64,000 bases of DNA from contig JAXMGD010000002.1 in the NCBI GenBank assembly GCA_046347475.1, positions 434,001 through 498,000 of the forward strand, written 5' to 3'. Source of the stretch: CAMCXE01 sp046347475 (lineage in GTDB: Bacteria; Pseudomonadota; Gammaproteobacteria; Pseudomonadales; Cellvibrionaceae). Shown in pieces: positions 14,884 to 24,235 of this stretch. Numbering within the stretch: the first letter of the stretch is position 1; every line of letters starts with the position of its first letter. The notes beneath the pieces were generated by a model that saw only the letters and a program-made list of their open reading frames with translations, searched no databases and was not told where the DNA came from. The position numbers were made by a program, and so were the translations under genes.

Positions 14884-16539
14884 GTGCTCACTCATCTAAG
14901 TATCCGCAACCTAACCCTGGTAGACAGCCTCGACTTAGAACTGGCGCCTGGGCTTACGGTGTTGACTGGCGAGACGGGTGCAGGCAAATCGATCCTGCTG
15001 GATGCCATTGGTTTGTCCCTCGGCGACAGGGCTGATGCCGACAAAATCCGCCAGGGCGAAGATAAGGCCGAGGTGAGCGCACAGTTTGATCTGCGCAACC
15101 GAGCGGACATACTCAATTGGCTGGAGGCGGAAGACCTGGCCCAGCAACAGGAGTGCATATTGCGCCGCAGCCTTAGCAAAGAGGGCCGCTCGCGCGCCTT
15201 TATCAACGACCGCCCGGTCACCCTGGCCCAGCTGCGCAGCCTGGGCGAGCAACTGATCAATCTGCACAGCCAGCACGAACACCAAGCGCTGATGGACAGC
15301 GCGCACCACCGCTGGCTGCTGGATCATTTCGGCCAACTGCAAGGTCTTTTGCAACCGGTCAAGGAGGCCTTTAACCGCTGGCAGCAGCTGAGCCAGGAAT
15401 ACCAGAAGGTGTGCGCCCAGGCAGACGAGCTCAATGCCCGCCACCAGTTACTGAGCTACCAAGTGGACGAATTCGACCAACTAGCGGTGCACGAAGGTGA
15501 ACTTGACCGCTTAGAACAGCAGCAAAAACAACTCACCCATGCCGACGCCTTTAATCACTGCTGCCAGAGCGTCGTGGACATCTGCCAGGCCGATAAAGGC
15601 CTGCGCGATCGCCTATACCGCGCCATTCAACTGCTTGGGCAGGTGCCCGTGCAGAATAAATCTGTGCAAGAAGCCCAAGCCCTGCTTGAGAGTGCGCAGA
15701 TTAATATTGAAGAAGCCAGCAGCGAGCTGATGCACGCCCTGGATGCCAACCACCACCTTGACGGCGACCTGCCCTCAATCGAGCGGCGCCTATCCAGCCT
15801 CTATGAAATGGCCCGCAAGCACCGGGTAAGGCCTGAGGAATTAGTAGAGCTGCACCAGCGTTTAGGTACAGAGCTGGCTGGGCTTAAAAGTGGTGATGAA
15901 CAACTGGCAGGCCTACAAGCGGCCATAGCACAAGCCCTCGCTCACTATCAAAGCGCAACCCAGGCCTTAAGCCAGGCCAGAAGCCAGGTTGCGGGCGATC
16001 TATGCCAGAGGGTCAACCAGCAATTGGCCCAGCTTAGCCTCGGCCATGCCCAGTTCAGCATCAGCCTCAACCCCAGCGCCGCACCCAGCCCGCAGGGGGC
16101 GGAACAGGTAGAGTTTTTAATCAGCACCATTCCCGGCGCCCCTGCTAAACCCCTCGCCAAAATCGCCTCCGGCGGCGAACTCTCCCGCATCAGCCTCGCC
16201 ATCAGCGTAGTCACCGCCCAAGCCGTCAAACCCAGCACACTTATTTTTGACGAAGTGGATGTAGGCATTGGCGGCGAAACCGGCGATGTAGTGGGCCGCC
16301 TGCTGCGACAGCTGGGCGAGAGCGGCCAGGTACTCTGCGTGACGCACTTAGCCCAGGTGGCCAGCAAAGCCCATCAGCATTTAAAAGTGAGCAAAAACTT
16401 ACTTAACCAAGGCGCCTATAGCGATATAGCGCCTTTGTTGGGAGAGGAAAAAGTGGGAGAAATCGCCCGCATGATGGGAGGCCAGGTGCAATCGGCCCAG
16501 TCCTTGGCCCATGCTAGGGAAATGCTTGAGCGGCTGTAG
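14884..16539 (+). CDS. recN: DNA repair protein RecN
   Basis: A 551-residue SMC-like ATPase for double-strand-break repair. The Walker A GETGAGKS is at residues 29-36, the ABC-type signature ASGGELSR is near 435, and the Walker B region LIFDEVDVGIGG follows; long coiled-coil arms lie between (about 150-350). Start is GTG with a GGAG eight bases upstream. The gene is divergent from grpE, the usual gammaproteobacterial arrangement. A pair of LexA-like half-sites upstream has the wrong spacing (see rejected items). Confidence 0.97.
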   Translation: MLTHLSIRNLTLVDSLDLELAPGLTVLTGETGAGKSILLDAIGLSLGDRADADKIRQGEDKAEVSAQFDLRNRADILNWLEAEDLAQQQECILRRSLSKEGRSRAFINDRPVTLAQLRSLGEQLINLHSQHEHQALMDSAHHRWLLDHFGQLQGLLQPVKEAFNRWQQLSQEYQKVCAQADELNARHQLLSYQVDEFDQLAVHEGELDRLEQQQKQLTHADAFNHCCQSVVDICQADKGLRDRLYRAIQLLGQVPVQNKSVQEAQALLESAQINIEEASSELMHALDANHHLDGDLPSIERRLSSLYEMARKHRVRPEELVELHQRLGTELAGLKSGDEQLAGLQAAIAQALAHYQSATQALSQARSQVAGDLCQRVNQQLAQLSLGHAQFSISLNPSAAPSPQGAEQVEFLISTIPGAPAKPLAKIASGGELSRISLAISVVTAQAVKPSTLIFDEVDVGIGGETGDVVGRLLRQLGESGQVLCVTHLAQVASKAHQHLKVSKNLLNQGAYSDIAPLLGEEKVGEIARMMGGQVQSAQSLAHAREMLERL

Positions 16540-16600
16540 CGAAAACCATTCAGATTCAAGCCTGCGGCGGTCGCAGTAGGGTTAACTGAGGTTTGTCGGT

Positions 16601-17749
16601 TTAGGCCTTGGCATTTAAATAAGTGTGAGCCTCAATCGCCGCACCAATTAAATGATACAAAGTGCTCGCTGGCGCCCCATCATCCACCACCTCATTGGCA
16701 GCCCCCAACCGATCCAAGTACACCCCTGCGACCGGTGTCGTTAAATAAAAACGCTGCAAATCGGCTATACCCTTGGCCGCAATGGCCTCGGCACCGGGCA
16801 CACCGGCACGGGCCTGGCTGACAGCGGCTTTAATCAGTTCCGTCATGGGCCACAGGCGCTTGGTGGCTTCGGTGACGCGGCCGTCGGCCGTCACCTGGTC
16901 GTACACCAGGCCTTCTGCATCCAGGCCAATGGCCAAGGCTTTAGACCAGAGGGCGTTGGCAGTGCGGGAGGTGTCCTCGCCGAACAAACGCTCGTACCAG
17001 CGCAACAGCCAAACCCACTCAAACATATGGCCGGGCTCTACCGCCTCGCCTGCGGCTCCTGGCGCAAGGCTCCAGTCGTCGTTAAAAAACTCCCGCAACA
17101 CCTGGTGCTTAGCGTCGTAAAAATGTTGCTCAAACAGCTGGTATACCTGTTTAGCGCGCAGCGCCCACTTCTCTTTGCCAGAGGCCTGATACAGAAATAA
17201 AAAGGTTTCCAGCCAGTGCATATGAGGGTTTTGGCGGCGCCAGGGGGCCGGGTAGTCGCCCTCGTGCCAGCCGCCCGCCGGGTGGGGCCACTCTTTATCG
17301 AGCCACTTAACCATTCGGCTGGCTTTGCGGTGGTCGTCGTAATTAGCGAAGGTGTCGTAGAGGGCCGCATAGGCCAGGGCAAAAAAGGCGTGGTCGTAGA
17401 GGTCTTTTTTGCGGTCGGCACAGGTGAAATCAGGCTTGAGCAGGTGTACATAACCATCGCTGCGATCTTCTGTCACCGCATAATGGCCGATAAATTCAGC
17501 CAGGCCGCGCACCATGGGTTCTGCGTCAGAGGCCCAACCCATCTTCTGCGCCCGGCAGTAGACAAACATCTGCCGCGCCTGCACGCGCACGCGCAGGTTC
17601 AAGGCTGCGTTGGGTGTGCCGTCGGCCTTGAGCGCTTCATAGGTGGCCCACATGCCCGGCGGCAAGCCGGGTATTGAGGCGGCAGTGCGATAACGCGGCA
17701 GTGCCTGGGTGCACAGCCAGTGCACTAATTTCTCTGTTGCGTCCTTCAT
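16601..17749 (-). CDS. AGE-family sugar epimerase/isomerase
   Basis: A 382-residue (alpha/alpha)6-barrel protein of the N-acylglucosamine 2-epimerase family, which interconverts C2 epimers or aldose/ketose forms (mannose isomerase, cellobiose or mannobiose epimerase, sulfoquinovose isomerase). Family segments GHMFEWVWLLRWYE, RLWPMTELIKAA and the histidines typical of the active-site funnel are visible. Start at 17749 is chosen because GGAGGT lies just upstream; the frame is open further but lacks such a site. The exact substrate cannot be read; in a polysaccharide degrader a hexose isomerase role is plausible. Confidence 0.85.
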   Translation of the reverse strand: MKDATEKLVHWLCTQALPRYRTAASIPGLPPGMWATYEALKADGTPNAALNLRVRVQARQMFVYCRAQKMGWASDAEPMVRGLAEFIGHYAVTEDRSDGYVHLLKPDFTCADRKKDLYDHAFFALAYAALYDTFANYDDHRKASRMVKWLDKEWPHPAGGWHEGDYPAPWRRQNPHMHWLETFLFLYQASGKEKWALRAKQVYQLFEQHFYDAKHQVLREFFNDDWSLAPGAAGEAVEPGHMFEWVWLLRWYERLFGEDTSRTANALWSKALAIGLDAEGLVYDQVTADGRVTEATKRLWPMTELIKAAVSQARAGVPGAEAIAAKGIADLQRFYLTTPVAGVYLDRLGAANEVVDDGAPASTLYHLIGAAIEAHTYLNAKA

Positions 17750-17977
17750 GCGTACCTCCGGGGAGAGTGGTTTTAAGAGCCTAGGAGAATTTTGGCCTAG
17801 GCTATGAGAGGCGGCCGAGGTTACAAACTTCGGCTCGCCAGGTAAAGTACCAACCATGCCAGCGCCTCCCTGTCTTTTAATCGAAGGCCTATGAGCGTGT
17901 AACGGGCGCAGTTTTCAGTACAATAACATGAACCTTCTTATTGCCATGGCCTTGCGGCCCAGACCGAGTACCTCTGC

Positions 17978-19051
17978 ATGACCAGCCCCACTGTTGACGA
18001 TCTCAACGTAAATTCCCAAGAAATCCTTATTTCCCCGGCTGAATTAAAAGCCGAACTGCCCGCCAGCGAGCGCGCCATAGAAGTTGTGGCCGCTGGCCGC
18101 CAAGTGGTACGCGATATTCTCGATCGCAAAGACCACCGCCTGATCGTGGTGATTGGCCCCTGCTCTATCCACGACCCCATAGCCGCTATGGACTATGCCC
18201 GCCGCTTAAAAACCCTCGCCGAGGAGGTCAGCGACTGTTTATACATAGTCATGCGCGTGTACTTTGAAAAACCACGCACCACTGTTGGCTGGAAGGGGCT
18301 GATCAACGACCCCTACCTCAACGACTCCTTCAAAATTCAAGACGGCCTGCACGTGGGCCGCAAGCTACTGCTGGATATTTCCGAGCTTGGCCTGCCCTGT
18401 GCCACCGAAGCGTTGGACCCAATTTCGCCGCAATACCTGCACGATTTAATTTCCTGGTCCGCCATTGGTGCGCGCACCACCGAATCACAAACCCACCGGG
18501 AGATGGCCAGCGGTTTATCCTCCGCTGTGGGCTTTAAAAACGGCACCGACGGCAGCCTCACCGTCGCCATCAACGCCCTGCAGTCCGTCTCCAGCCCGCA
18601 CCGTTTTTTAGGCATCAATAAAGAAGGCCGGGTCTCGGTAGTCCATACGCGCGGCAACGCCTATGGCCATGTAGTGCTGCGCGGCGGCAACGGCAAGCCC
18701 AATTACGATTCCGTCAGTGTAGCTCTGTGTGAAAAAGAACTGCTGGCGGCGGGCGTGCCCAACAACATCATGGTGGACTGTAGCCACGCCAACTCCAATA
18801 AAAGCCATGAGTTGCAGCCGCTGGTCATGGATAACGTCGCCAACCAAATAATTGAAGGCAACACTTCAATCATCGGTTTGATGGTGGAGAGCAATATAGG
18901 CGCGGGCAACCAGAAAATCCCCGCAGACCTATCCAAACTAACCTACGGAGTTTCCGTCACCGACGCCTGTATCGACTGGCCCAGCACAGAGACCGCCCTG
19001 CGTTCCATGCGCGCCAAAATCAAAAATGTCATGCAGGCACGCGGGCGATAA
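17978..19051 (+). CDS. 3-deoxy-7-phosphoheptulonate synthase (DAHP synthase, AroF/G/H class)
   Basis: A 357-residue class I-alpha DAHP synthase, joining phosphoenolpyruvate and erythrose 4-phosphate at the entry of the shikimate pathway. Diagnostic segments are VIGPCSIHDP, RVYFEKPRTTVGWKGLINDP, GARTTESQTHREMASGLS and VDCSHANSNK. Which aromatic amino acid inhibits it cannot be decided safely, so no symbol is given. It stands alone, followed by a strong terminator. Confidence 0.96.
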   Translation: MTSPTVDDLNVNSQEILISPAELKAELPASERAIEVVAAGRQVVRDILDRKDHRLIVVIGPCSIHDPIAAMDYARRLKTLAEEVSDCLYIVMRVYFEKPRTTVGWKGLINDPYLNDSFKIQDGLHVGRKLLLDISELGLPCATEALDPISPQYLHDLISWSAIGARTTESQTHREMASGLSSAVGFKNGTDGSLTVAINALQSVSSPHRFLGINKEGRVSVVHTRGNAYGHVVLRGGNGKPNYDSVSVALCEKELLAAGVPNNIMVDCSHANSNKSHELQPLVMDNVANQIIEGNTSIIGLMVESNIGAGNQKIPADLSKLTYGVSVTDACIDWPSTETALRSMRAKIKNVMQARGR

Positions 19052-19066
19052 TTAAATCTGCCGAAT

Positions 19067-19100
19067 AAAAAAAGCGGGGCCTAGCCCCGCTTTTTTTTTT
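19067..19100. terminator. Bidirectional intrinsic terminator
   Basis: AGCGGGGC / GCCCCGCT stem with a 3-base loop, preceded by a run of seven A and followed by ten T. It ends the DAHP synthase gene (plus) and can also end cheR (minus). Confidence 0.95.
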
Positions 19101-19172
19101 GCAAACCTGATAGCCCACAGCATTTAGCTGTTGTGCCCTAGGAACATTACCTACGGCTATTCACCGCCACCG

Positions 19173-20024
19173 TCAAACCGCTTTATAAGCAAGCCCGGGA
19201 GCACAATCCACCATCTCAAACAACTCCGCCACACCGGTTAACCCCTCTGACGACCCGAGAAACAAAAACCCGCCGGTATGCAGCTGGCCATGTAATTTGC
19301 GCAGTATTTCAGCCTTTAACTCCTGCGAAAAATAGATCAACACATTACGGCAAAAAATAACGTCAAACTTACCCAATAAATAAAACGAATCCTGCAGATT
19401 GAGTGGGCGAAACTGCACGCGGTGTTTTACTGAGCTTTTTAAGCGCCAATTATCCTCATCCACCGCTTCGAAAAACTGGCTTTTTCGGTCAGGCGTTAAG
19501 CCGCGTGCAATGGAAATTCGGTCATACACACCGGTACGCGCATGCTCCAAAACAGCACTTGAAAGATCAGTTGCCAAAATATCCACAGCCAGGGGTTTAG
19601 CGGCCGGGCGTTTATTAAACTCCTCCACCACCATGCTCAGAGAATAGGGCTCTTGCCCGTAGGAACAGGCGGCGGACCAAATTTTTATGCTGCTGCCAGG
19701 CTTTTGAGCCTGTATACGCGGCAATAACTTAGCACCAAAATATTCGAACGGGTAATTATCTCGAAACCAAAAGGTTTCATTAGTGGTCATGGCATCAATC
19801 ACACTCTGCCGTACCTGACGCTGATCCGCTTTTTTGATTAATTCGGTCAGCTGCGCAAGCTTGGTTAAATTCAAGCTCACCATAATGCGCCGCACACGAG
19901 TGGCAACCAAATATTGTTTATTGTGGCCCAGATCAATACCACAGGAACTTTGCAAAAACGCGCAAAACTCATCGTACTCATGGGAAGAAAAATGCAAAGG
20001 CTCATCCAATGGGCGCGATGTCAT
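19173..20024 (-). CDS. cheR: Chemotaxis protein methyltransferase CheR
   Basis: A 283-residue SAM-dependent enzyme that methylates glutamates on chemoreceptors. It has the helical N-terminal CheR domain (about 1-75, SSCGIDLGHNKQYLVATRVRR) and the catalytic domain with IWSAACSYGQEPYSLSM as the SAM site, TNETFWFRDNYPF and CRNVLIYFSQE. No C-terminal receptor-tethering NWETF-like peptide is visible. It lies downstream of cheV, as in Pseudomonas. Confidence 0.96.
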   Translation of the reverse strand: MTSRPLDEPLHFSSHEYDEFCAFLQSSCGIDLGHNKQYLVATRVRRIMVSLNLTKLAQLTELIKKADQRQVRQSVIDAMTTNETFWFRDNYPFEYFGAKLLPRIQAQKPGSSIKIWSAACSYGQEPYSLSMVVEEFNKRPAAKPLAVDILATDLSSAVLEHARTGVYDRISIARGLTPDRKSQFFEAVDEDNWRLKSSVKHRVQFRPLNLQDSFYLLGKFDVIFCRNVLIYFSQELKAEILRKLHGQLHTGGFLFLGSSEGLTGVAELFEMVDCAPGLAYKAV

Positions 20025-20207
20025 AACACACTCTCCGCCCTGTTTTGTTTTTTCGCATCAGCCAGTGTGCAGACGCACCCCATCTCGCCCGGATCTAAAA
20101 TCCACGATAAACAACTGCCGCTGGCGACTTCCTTTAACTCCGTCATTCGCGATCCCGCCCTCATGTTAGAGAATATTGAACACTCAAGGAATCTCTGTCC
20201 GGTTGAA

Positions 20208-21140
20208 TTACTGCCCTTCCAATTCTTTAATACGCACATTCACCCGCTTCGCTAACTCATCCGGATGGAATTTAGCGAGGAAATCATTTGCGCCCACTTT
20301 GCGCACCATGGCCTCATTAAATACGCCACTTAACGAGGTATGCAAAATCACATGCAATTGACACAAACGCGGATTGGCCCGCACTTCTGCGGTGAAGGTA
20401 TAGCCGTCCATTTCTGGCATTTCAATATCAGAAATCACCAGCAATAATTCCTTCAACGGATCCTTACCCTCATCGAGCATGGCCAACAAATAATTGAGCG
20501 CCTCCTGCCCGTCTTTTAACACGACGGTCCGAAGACCTAAGGATTCCACTACTTTTTGAATTTGTTTGCGGGCAATAGCCGAGTCATCGACAATTAATAC
20601 ATGGCGACTTTGTACCGCATTGCTTTCGCTTTCTTTAATCACATCGGCACTCACATGCTCAGGCAGCGGTGATACCTCGGCGAGAATTTTTTCCACATCG
20701 ATAATTTCGACTAGACGGCCTTCCACCTCAGTAACCGCCGTTAAATAGTTATCGCGCCCGGCGCCCTTAGGTGGCGGGTGTATAGCACCCCAATTCATAT
20801 TGACGATGCGCTCCACGCTGCGCACCAAAAAACCCTGGGTGGAGCGGTTATATTCGGTGATGATCACAAAACAATTTTGGGCATTTTCCAGCGGCATACC
20901 GCCGGTGGCCTGGCGCAAATCCATAATGGGGATAGTGCCGCCGCGAATATGGGCCACACCCCGCACCACAGGATGGCGCTTAGGAATTTTACTCAGCACC
21001 GGGCATTGCAATACTTCTTTCACTTTAAATACATTAATGCCGTAGAGCTGATTACCACCAAGGCTGAACAACAGCAGTTCTAAGCGGTTTTGACCGACTA
21101 ATTGCGTACGCTGATTTACGCTATCGAGAATGCTCGCCAT
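20208..21140 (-). CDS. cheV: Chemotaxis coupling/receiver protein CheV
   Basis: A 310-residue fusion of a CheW coupling domain (about 15-155) and a response-regulator receiver domain (about 180-305). The receiver has DD at 185-186 and the phospho-acceptor Asp at about 238 (VISDIEMPEMDG). The ATG at 21140 is preferred (MASILDSVNQRTQLVG is the usual CheV start) with GGAG six bases upstream. It couples receptors to CheA and probably aids adaptation. It is transcribed divergently from flgA. Confidence 0.96.
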   Translation of the reverse strand: MASILDSVNQRTQLVGQNRLELLLFSLGGNQLYGINVFKVKEVLQCPVLSKIPKRHPVVRGVAHIRGGTIPIMDLRQATGGMPLENAQNCFVIITEYNRSTQGFLVRSVERIVNMNWGAIHPPPKGAGRDNYLTAVTEVEGRLVEIIDVEKILAEVSPLPEHVSADVIKESESNAVQSRHVLIVDDSAIARKQIQKVVESLGLRTVVLKDGQEALNYLLAMLDEGKDPLKELLLVISDIEMPEMDGYTFTAEVRANPRLCQLHVILHTSLSGVFNEAMVRKVGANDFLAKFHPDELAKRVNVRIKELEGQ

Positions 21141-21762
21141 ATTCGCTCCAAGCGATTTCACAAAAAAAGTTGCGACGATACTTACGCGAAATAAGGTTTA
21201 CGCACATAAAACCGTATCCGCTGCCCTTGTTAGGCCCTATTTAACCCACACAACATAGGCAACCCCTGCAAAATGGGCGGCTGCACTTCATATACAAAGG
21301 CCTGTACCTGCCGTTGTCTGCTGCCCGTTAATATCCTACAAAACTATTCAGAGGTTTCACTGCGTGGGTTTAGCTCGCCTAAGTGGCGCCTATCTGCCTA
21401 AGTGTAGTCAAGACTCCCGCCTGCACAGAAAAACAATTAAGGATTAAATGTGCAGGTCTTCGGTAGCATAAAACATCAATTTGTCTACCAAACAACCCAT
21501 GATGTGTTTTATGCCTTGCGGTGTGTGTATGGTGAAAACCCTGCGGCTGGCAAAGATGCGGCGTAATAGCGAAACAGACGTATTTTTGCGAGGGATTTGG
21601 CGCAAAAAGAGTGTTGAGCGGAAAACCTAACGGGTACACTGTTCCGTACCTTGCACAAGGCACAGCAATTGCCTAGACCTAAGGACACTCAAAATAACGA
21701 CAAAAATCCGTCATCTACTCAGTGTAGATATGTCATGCCACACACAGCGAAGGTTAATCATT

Positions 21763-22491
21763 ATGAGCACAGGTGGTTTTGCCCGCGCAGGGCTTACAGC
21801 GCTTATCGGCCTCTTCATACACACCCAGGCACTGGCGCAAGAACCCTTTGAATCCATTGATGCCCTTCGCAGCACGGCCCACCAGCGCCTGGTGGATCAC
21901 ATACAACAATCGGCAGGCACAGCGGCGGGGGATATCGAAGTCAAAATGTTGCCGTTGGACCCACGCCTGCGGTTAAGCCACTGCGATGTTCCCGTGGAGT
22001 ATCAGATCAATTCACCCGTGACATCCGCGAGCTCGGCCACGGTTAAAGTCAGCTGTAGCGGCGCAATACACTGGACCTTGTATGCACCGGCGCAAATTGC
22101 CGTGTTTGGTGAAACCGCTGTGGCCTCCCACAGCCTAGAGCGCGGCAGCCTCATTCAAGCAGGCGACTTTCATTTCGTGCGGCAAAACCTCAACCAAATC
22201 GGTGCCAATTATGTGGACCCCAAAGCCGCTATAGTCGGGCAGGAATTAAAGCGCTCCCTGCGAGAGGGCGAGCCCTTGCGGCTATCCTATTTAGAGCTGC
22301 CCAAAATCGTCCAGCGGGGCGATAGAGTCACATTAGAAGCGCAGGCGCTGGGCCTAAACGTGGCTGCACCAGGGCTAGCTATGGCCAATGGCAAGGTAGG
22401 GGAGCGGATTCAGGTAAAGAATGCACAGTCCAATAAAATTGTTGATGCCTTGGTCATCGCGCCCGGCCGAGTGCGCGTCCGATACGAATAA
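21763..22491 (+). CDS. flgA: Flagellar basal-body P-ring assembly chaperone FlgA
   Basis: A 242-residue periplasmic protein with a signal peptide ending ALAQ and the SAF/FlgA C-terminal domain (SLERGSLIQAGDFHF...GQELKRSLREGEPL...VRYE). It helps FlgI form the P ring. The ATG at 21763 is taken since it gives a good signal peptide and has AAGG upstream; ATG at 21730 is in frame too. Divergent to cheV, upstream of flgM. Confidence 0.93.
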   Translation: MSTGGFARAGLTALIGLFIHTQALAQEPFESIDALRSTAHQRLVDHIQQSAGTAAGDIEVKMLPLDPRLRLSHCDVPVEYQINSPVTSASSATVKVSCSGAIHWTLYAPAQIAVFGETAVASHSLERGSLIQAGDFHFVRQNLNQIGANYVDPKAAIVGQELKRSLREGEPLRLSYLELPKIVQRGDRVTLEAQALGLNVAAPGLAMANGKVGERIQVKNAQSNKIVDALVIAPGRVRVRYE

Positions 22492-22543
22492 GGGCAAAGG
22501 CGCGCGCCCTGAGTTAGGCACAAAGATTTTTGATCATTGCCCC

Positions 22544-22570
22544 TAAAGGATCTGTGAAACGTGCCGATAA
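22544..22570 (+). promoter_or_regulatory. Sigma-28 (FliA) promoter of flgM
   Basis: TAAA, 15 bases, then GCCGATAA: exact match to the core of the flagellar sigma-28 consensus (TAAAGTTT, 11 bases, GCCGATAA), ending about 33 bases before flgM. It would place the anti-sigma factor under control of its own target sigma factor, as in enteric bacteria and Pseudomonas. Confidence 0.9.
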
Positions 22571-22603
22571 CCCGATGAACCTACACGAATACGCTGCGGC
22601 GAT

Positions 22604-22945
22604 ATGATTATGGTAATTGATCCTAGCAACTCAAACTTTGGCAAGATCCCCATCAAAAAGGGATATTCCAGTGCTGTTAGCCAGGAGCGTGCAAAGGGTA
22701 CGGCAGGCGCCAGTGGCGCTGCGGCAACTCCTAGCAACAAGCCCACAGCTGCGGCTGCGGACAACGTCTCCTTAAGCGCTAAAGCCCAATCGCTCGCTCG
22801 TTTGGAAAACCGAGTCCACCAAGCCCCTGAGGTGGATCGCAAAAAGGTAGATGCGATTAAGCAGTCCATTGCCGAAGGACGTTACAGGGTGAACCCTGAG
22901 CAAATTGCCAAGGCCATGTTGGACGCCGAACAGCAGGGCTATTAA
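22604..22945 (+). CDS. flgM: Negative regulator of flagellin synthesis FlgM (anti-sigma-28 factor)
   Basis: A 113-residue protein; start may also be the ATG at 22610 (MVID). The disordered, Ala/Ser-rich N-terminal half is followed by the conserved C-terminal helices that bind FliA (DRKKVDAIKQSIAEGRYRVNPEQIAKAMLDAE). It is exported through the completed hook, releasing FliA for late flagellar genes. It is preceded by a sigma-28 promoter. Confidence 0.94.
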   Translation: MIMVIDPSNSNFGKIPIKKGYSSAVSQERAKGTAGASGAAATPSNKPTAAAADNVSLSAKAQSLARLENRVHQAPEVDRKKVDAIKQSIAEGRYRVNPEQIAKAMLDAEQQGY

Positions 22946-22948
22946 AAC

Positions 22949-23045
22949 GGCAGGTGCCTCCTGCCATGCGTTTAACACACCCCTTAAATTACAGCGAGGC
23001 ACCGCCACCTCGCACCTACCCGTCCTGAGGCTCGTCTGACGGGTA
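22949..23045. other. Three consecutive hairpins downstream of flgM
   Basis: Three stem-loops lie in about 100 bases: GGCAGG/CCTGCC (22949-22965), GCGAGG/CCTCGC (22994-23013) and TACCCGTC/GACGGGTA (23017-23045). None is followed by a clear T-run. They may be mRNA 3'-end structures or a short dispersed repeat. Confidence 0.55.
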
Positions 23046-23065
23046 TTCACACTGTCAGATTTGGC

Positions 23066-23308
23066 ATGCCTGATATTTCTGTTCTGATTCCAGTGTTATT
23101 GCTGATCCGCGTAGTGCTGGATGTAATAACACTCGCAAGCAAAAACAGGTCTTATCGCTTTGAGTTCGCGTATTTTTTAATTTTCCTCACCTGCGCCATT
23201 GTGATGTTGAACAACAAACCGTTCAGCAAGTGGTGTGTTTTGTCGTTCGGTATCGCCCTATTCAGCCTTATCCAGTTCTTTCGTAAGCGAGTTCAGCGCA
23301 ACGATTAG
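23066..23308 (+). CDS. Small hypothetical membrane protein
   Basis: An 80-residue protein with three predicted membrane helices (about 5-24, 32-49, 56-73) and a basic C-terminal tail (RKRVQRND). I do not recognise it. It lies in the flgM-flgN gap where most relatives have no gene; the ribosome site is weak. It may be a real small membrane protein or a chance ORF. Confidence 0.4.
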   Translation: MPDISVLIPVLLLIRVVLDVITLASKNRSYRFEFAYFLIFLTCAIVMLNNKPFSKWCVLSFGIALFSLIQFFRKRVQRND

Positions 23309-23526
23309 CACTTCAACCTGATATGGCAGTTAACACCGCCCCTTTCGTCGCTAGAACCTACTGCCAGCGAATTCTTAGTAGACCCGGCACTTTTTGCTAG
23401 CGCGACTATACTGCGTACAGCGCTTATTACCCGTAAAACCACAACACTCGTTAAGAGCCCCATGCAGAAGGCCAGATCTGAATATTGGCTAACCCTAGGC
23501 ATTTTAAACAATACACGAGTAGATCT

Positions 23527-24012
23527 ATGCAGCCCGAGCCCCTAAAACAGATTGCCGATTCTATCGAGAGCGATATCACCGCCTGCAAGCAGTTAATTAG
23601 TTTGCTACATCATGAGCGGGATTTATTAGCTGAGCGGGCATTTGAGCCGTTGGATTTAATCATTCAAGAAAAGGCCGCTTGGCTGAAAAAACTGGAGCAT
23701 TCGGCTAGGCTGCGTCAAAGCTGTTTGGAAACCAGTGGTTTAACGCAAACAGCAGACCCGAGTGCGGCGTTTTTACAATGGCTGACGGAGCACAATCACG
23801 AACATTTAAGTGAGCGCTGGGCATTGTTAAAACATTTACTTAATGAATGCCAAGAGGCCAATGAAGTGAACGGCAAACTCATCCACCGCGGCCAAGCCAC
23901 CCACCAAACCCTGGTGGGCATTTTGCGCGGACAAGATCATCAAACCATGTTGTACACCGGCAAAGGTGTGAAAAAAGCCACAGGGCTGGCCGCACCTATA
24001 GGTAAAGCCTAA
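23527..24012 (+). CDS. flgN: Flagellar export chaperone FlgN-like protein
   Basis: A 161-residue helical protein from the ATG at 23527 (MQPEPLKQIADSI). Its pattern (LISLLHHERDLLAER, EKAAWLKKLEHSARLRQ, LLNECQEANEVNGKLI) is that of FlgN, the chaperone for the hook-filament junction proteins FlgK and FlgL. Position after flgM supports this. No strong ribosome site was seen; the in-frame upstream start at 23485 is less likely. Confidence 0.85.
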   Translation: MQPEPLKQIADSIESDITACKQLISLLHHERDLLAERAFEPLDLIIQEKAAWLKKLEHSARLRQSCLETSGLTQTADPSAAFLQWLTEHNHEHLSERWALLKHLLNECQEANEVNGKLIHRGQATHQTLVGILRGQDHQTMLYTGKGVKKATGLAAPIGKA

Positions 24013-24032
24013 TTAATCTGTCGCTTCGTAAA

Positions 24033-24088
24033 AGCTTGTTGAAATGCTAACCTGCCAGATCATCACCTCTTAGGTAATTCAACAAGCT
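24033..24088. repeat. Short terminal-inverted-repeat element, family R1, copy 1
   Basis: 56 bp with perfect 11-bp ends AGCTTGTTGAA / TTCAACAAGCT. A second, inverted copy lies at 41991-42045. On the same strand both copies share a CTGGCA core and end ATTTCAACAAGC. Confidence 0.75.
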
Positions 24089-24235
24089 GTTAACTTTTAG
24101 TGTGTGGCCGATTTAAGGGATTAATTCTTCCACCGACGCTTAATAGCCTGTTTATTGATCTGACTATTTAACTCAAAAACCCAGGTAAACTCGTCGCGAG
24201 GCCGCCTGTAGGTTTTAGGCTTAAAACTAACACTA

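Noticed and set aside
21540..21560. Possible sigma-54 promoter ahead of flgA (TGGCAAAGATGCGGC)
   Set aside because: The GG and GC positions fit, but the -12 TTGC part does not match and it is about 200 bases from flgA.
21379..21663. 94-residue minus-strand ORF between cheV and flgA
   Set aside because: Cys/His/Pro-rich random-looking composition, no ribosome site; region must hold two divergent promoters.
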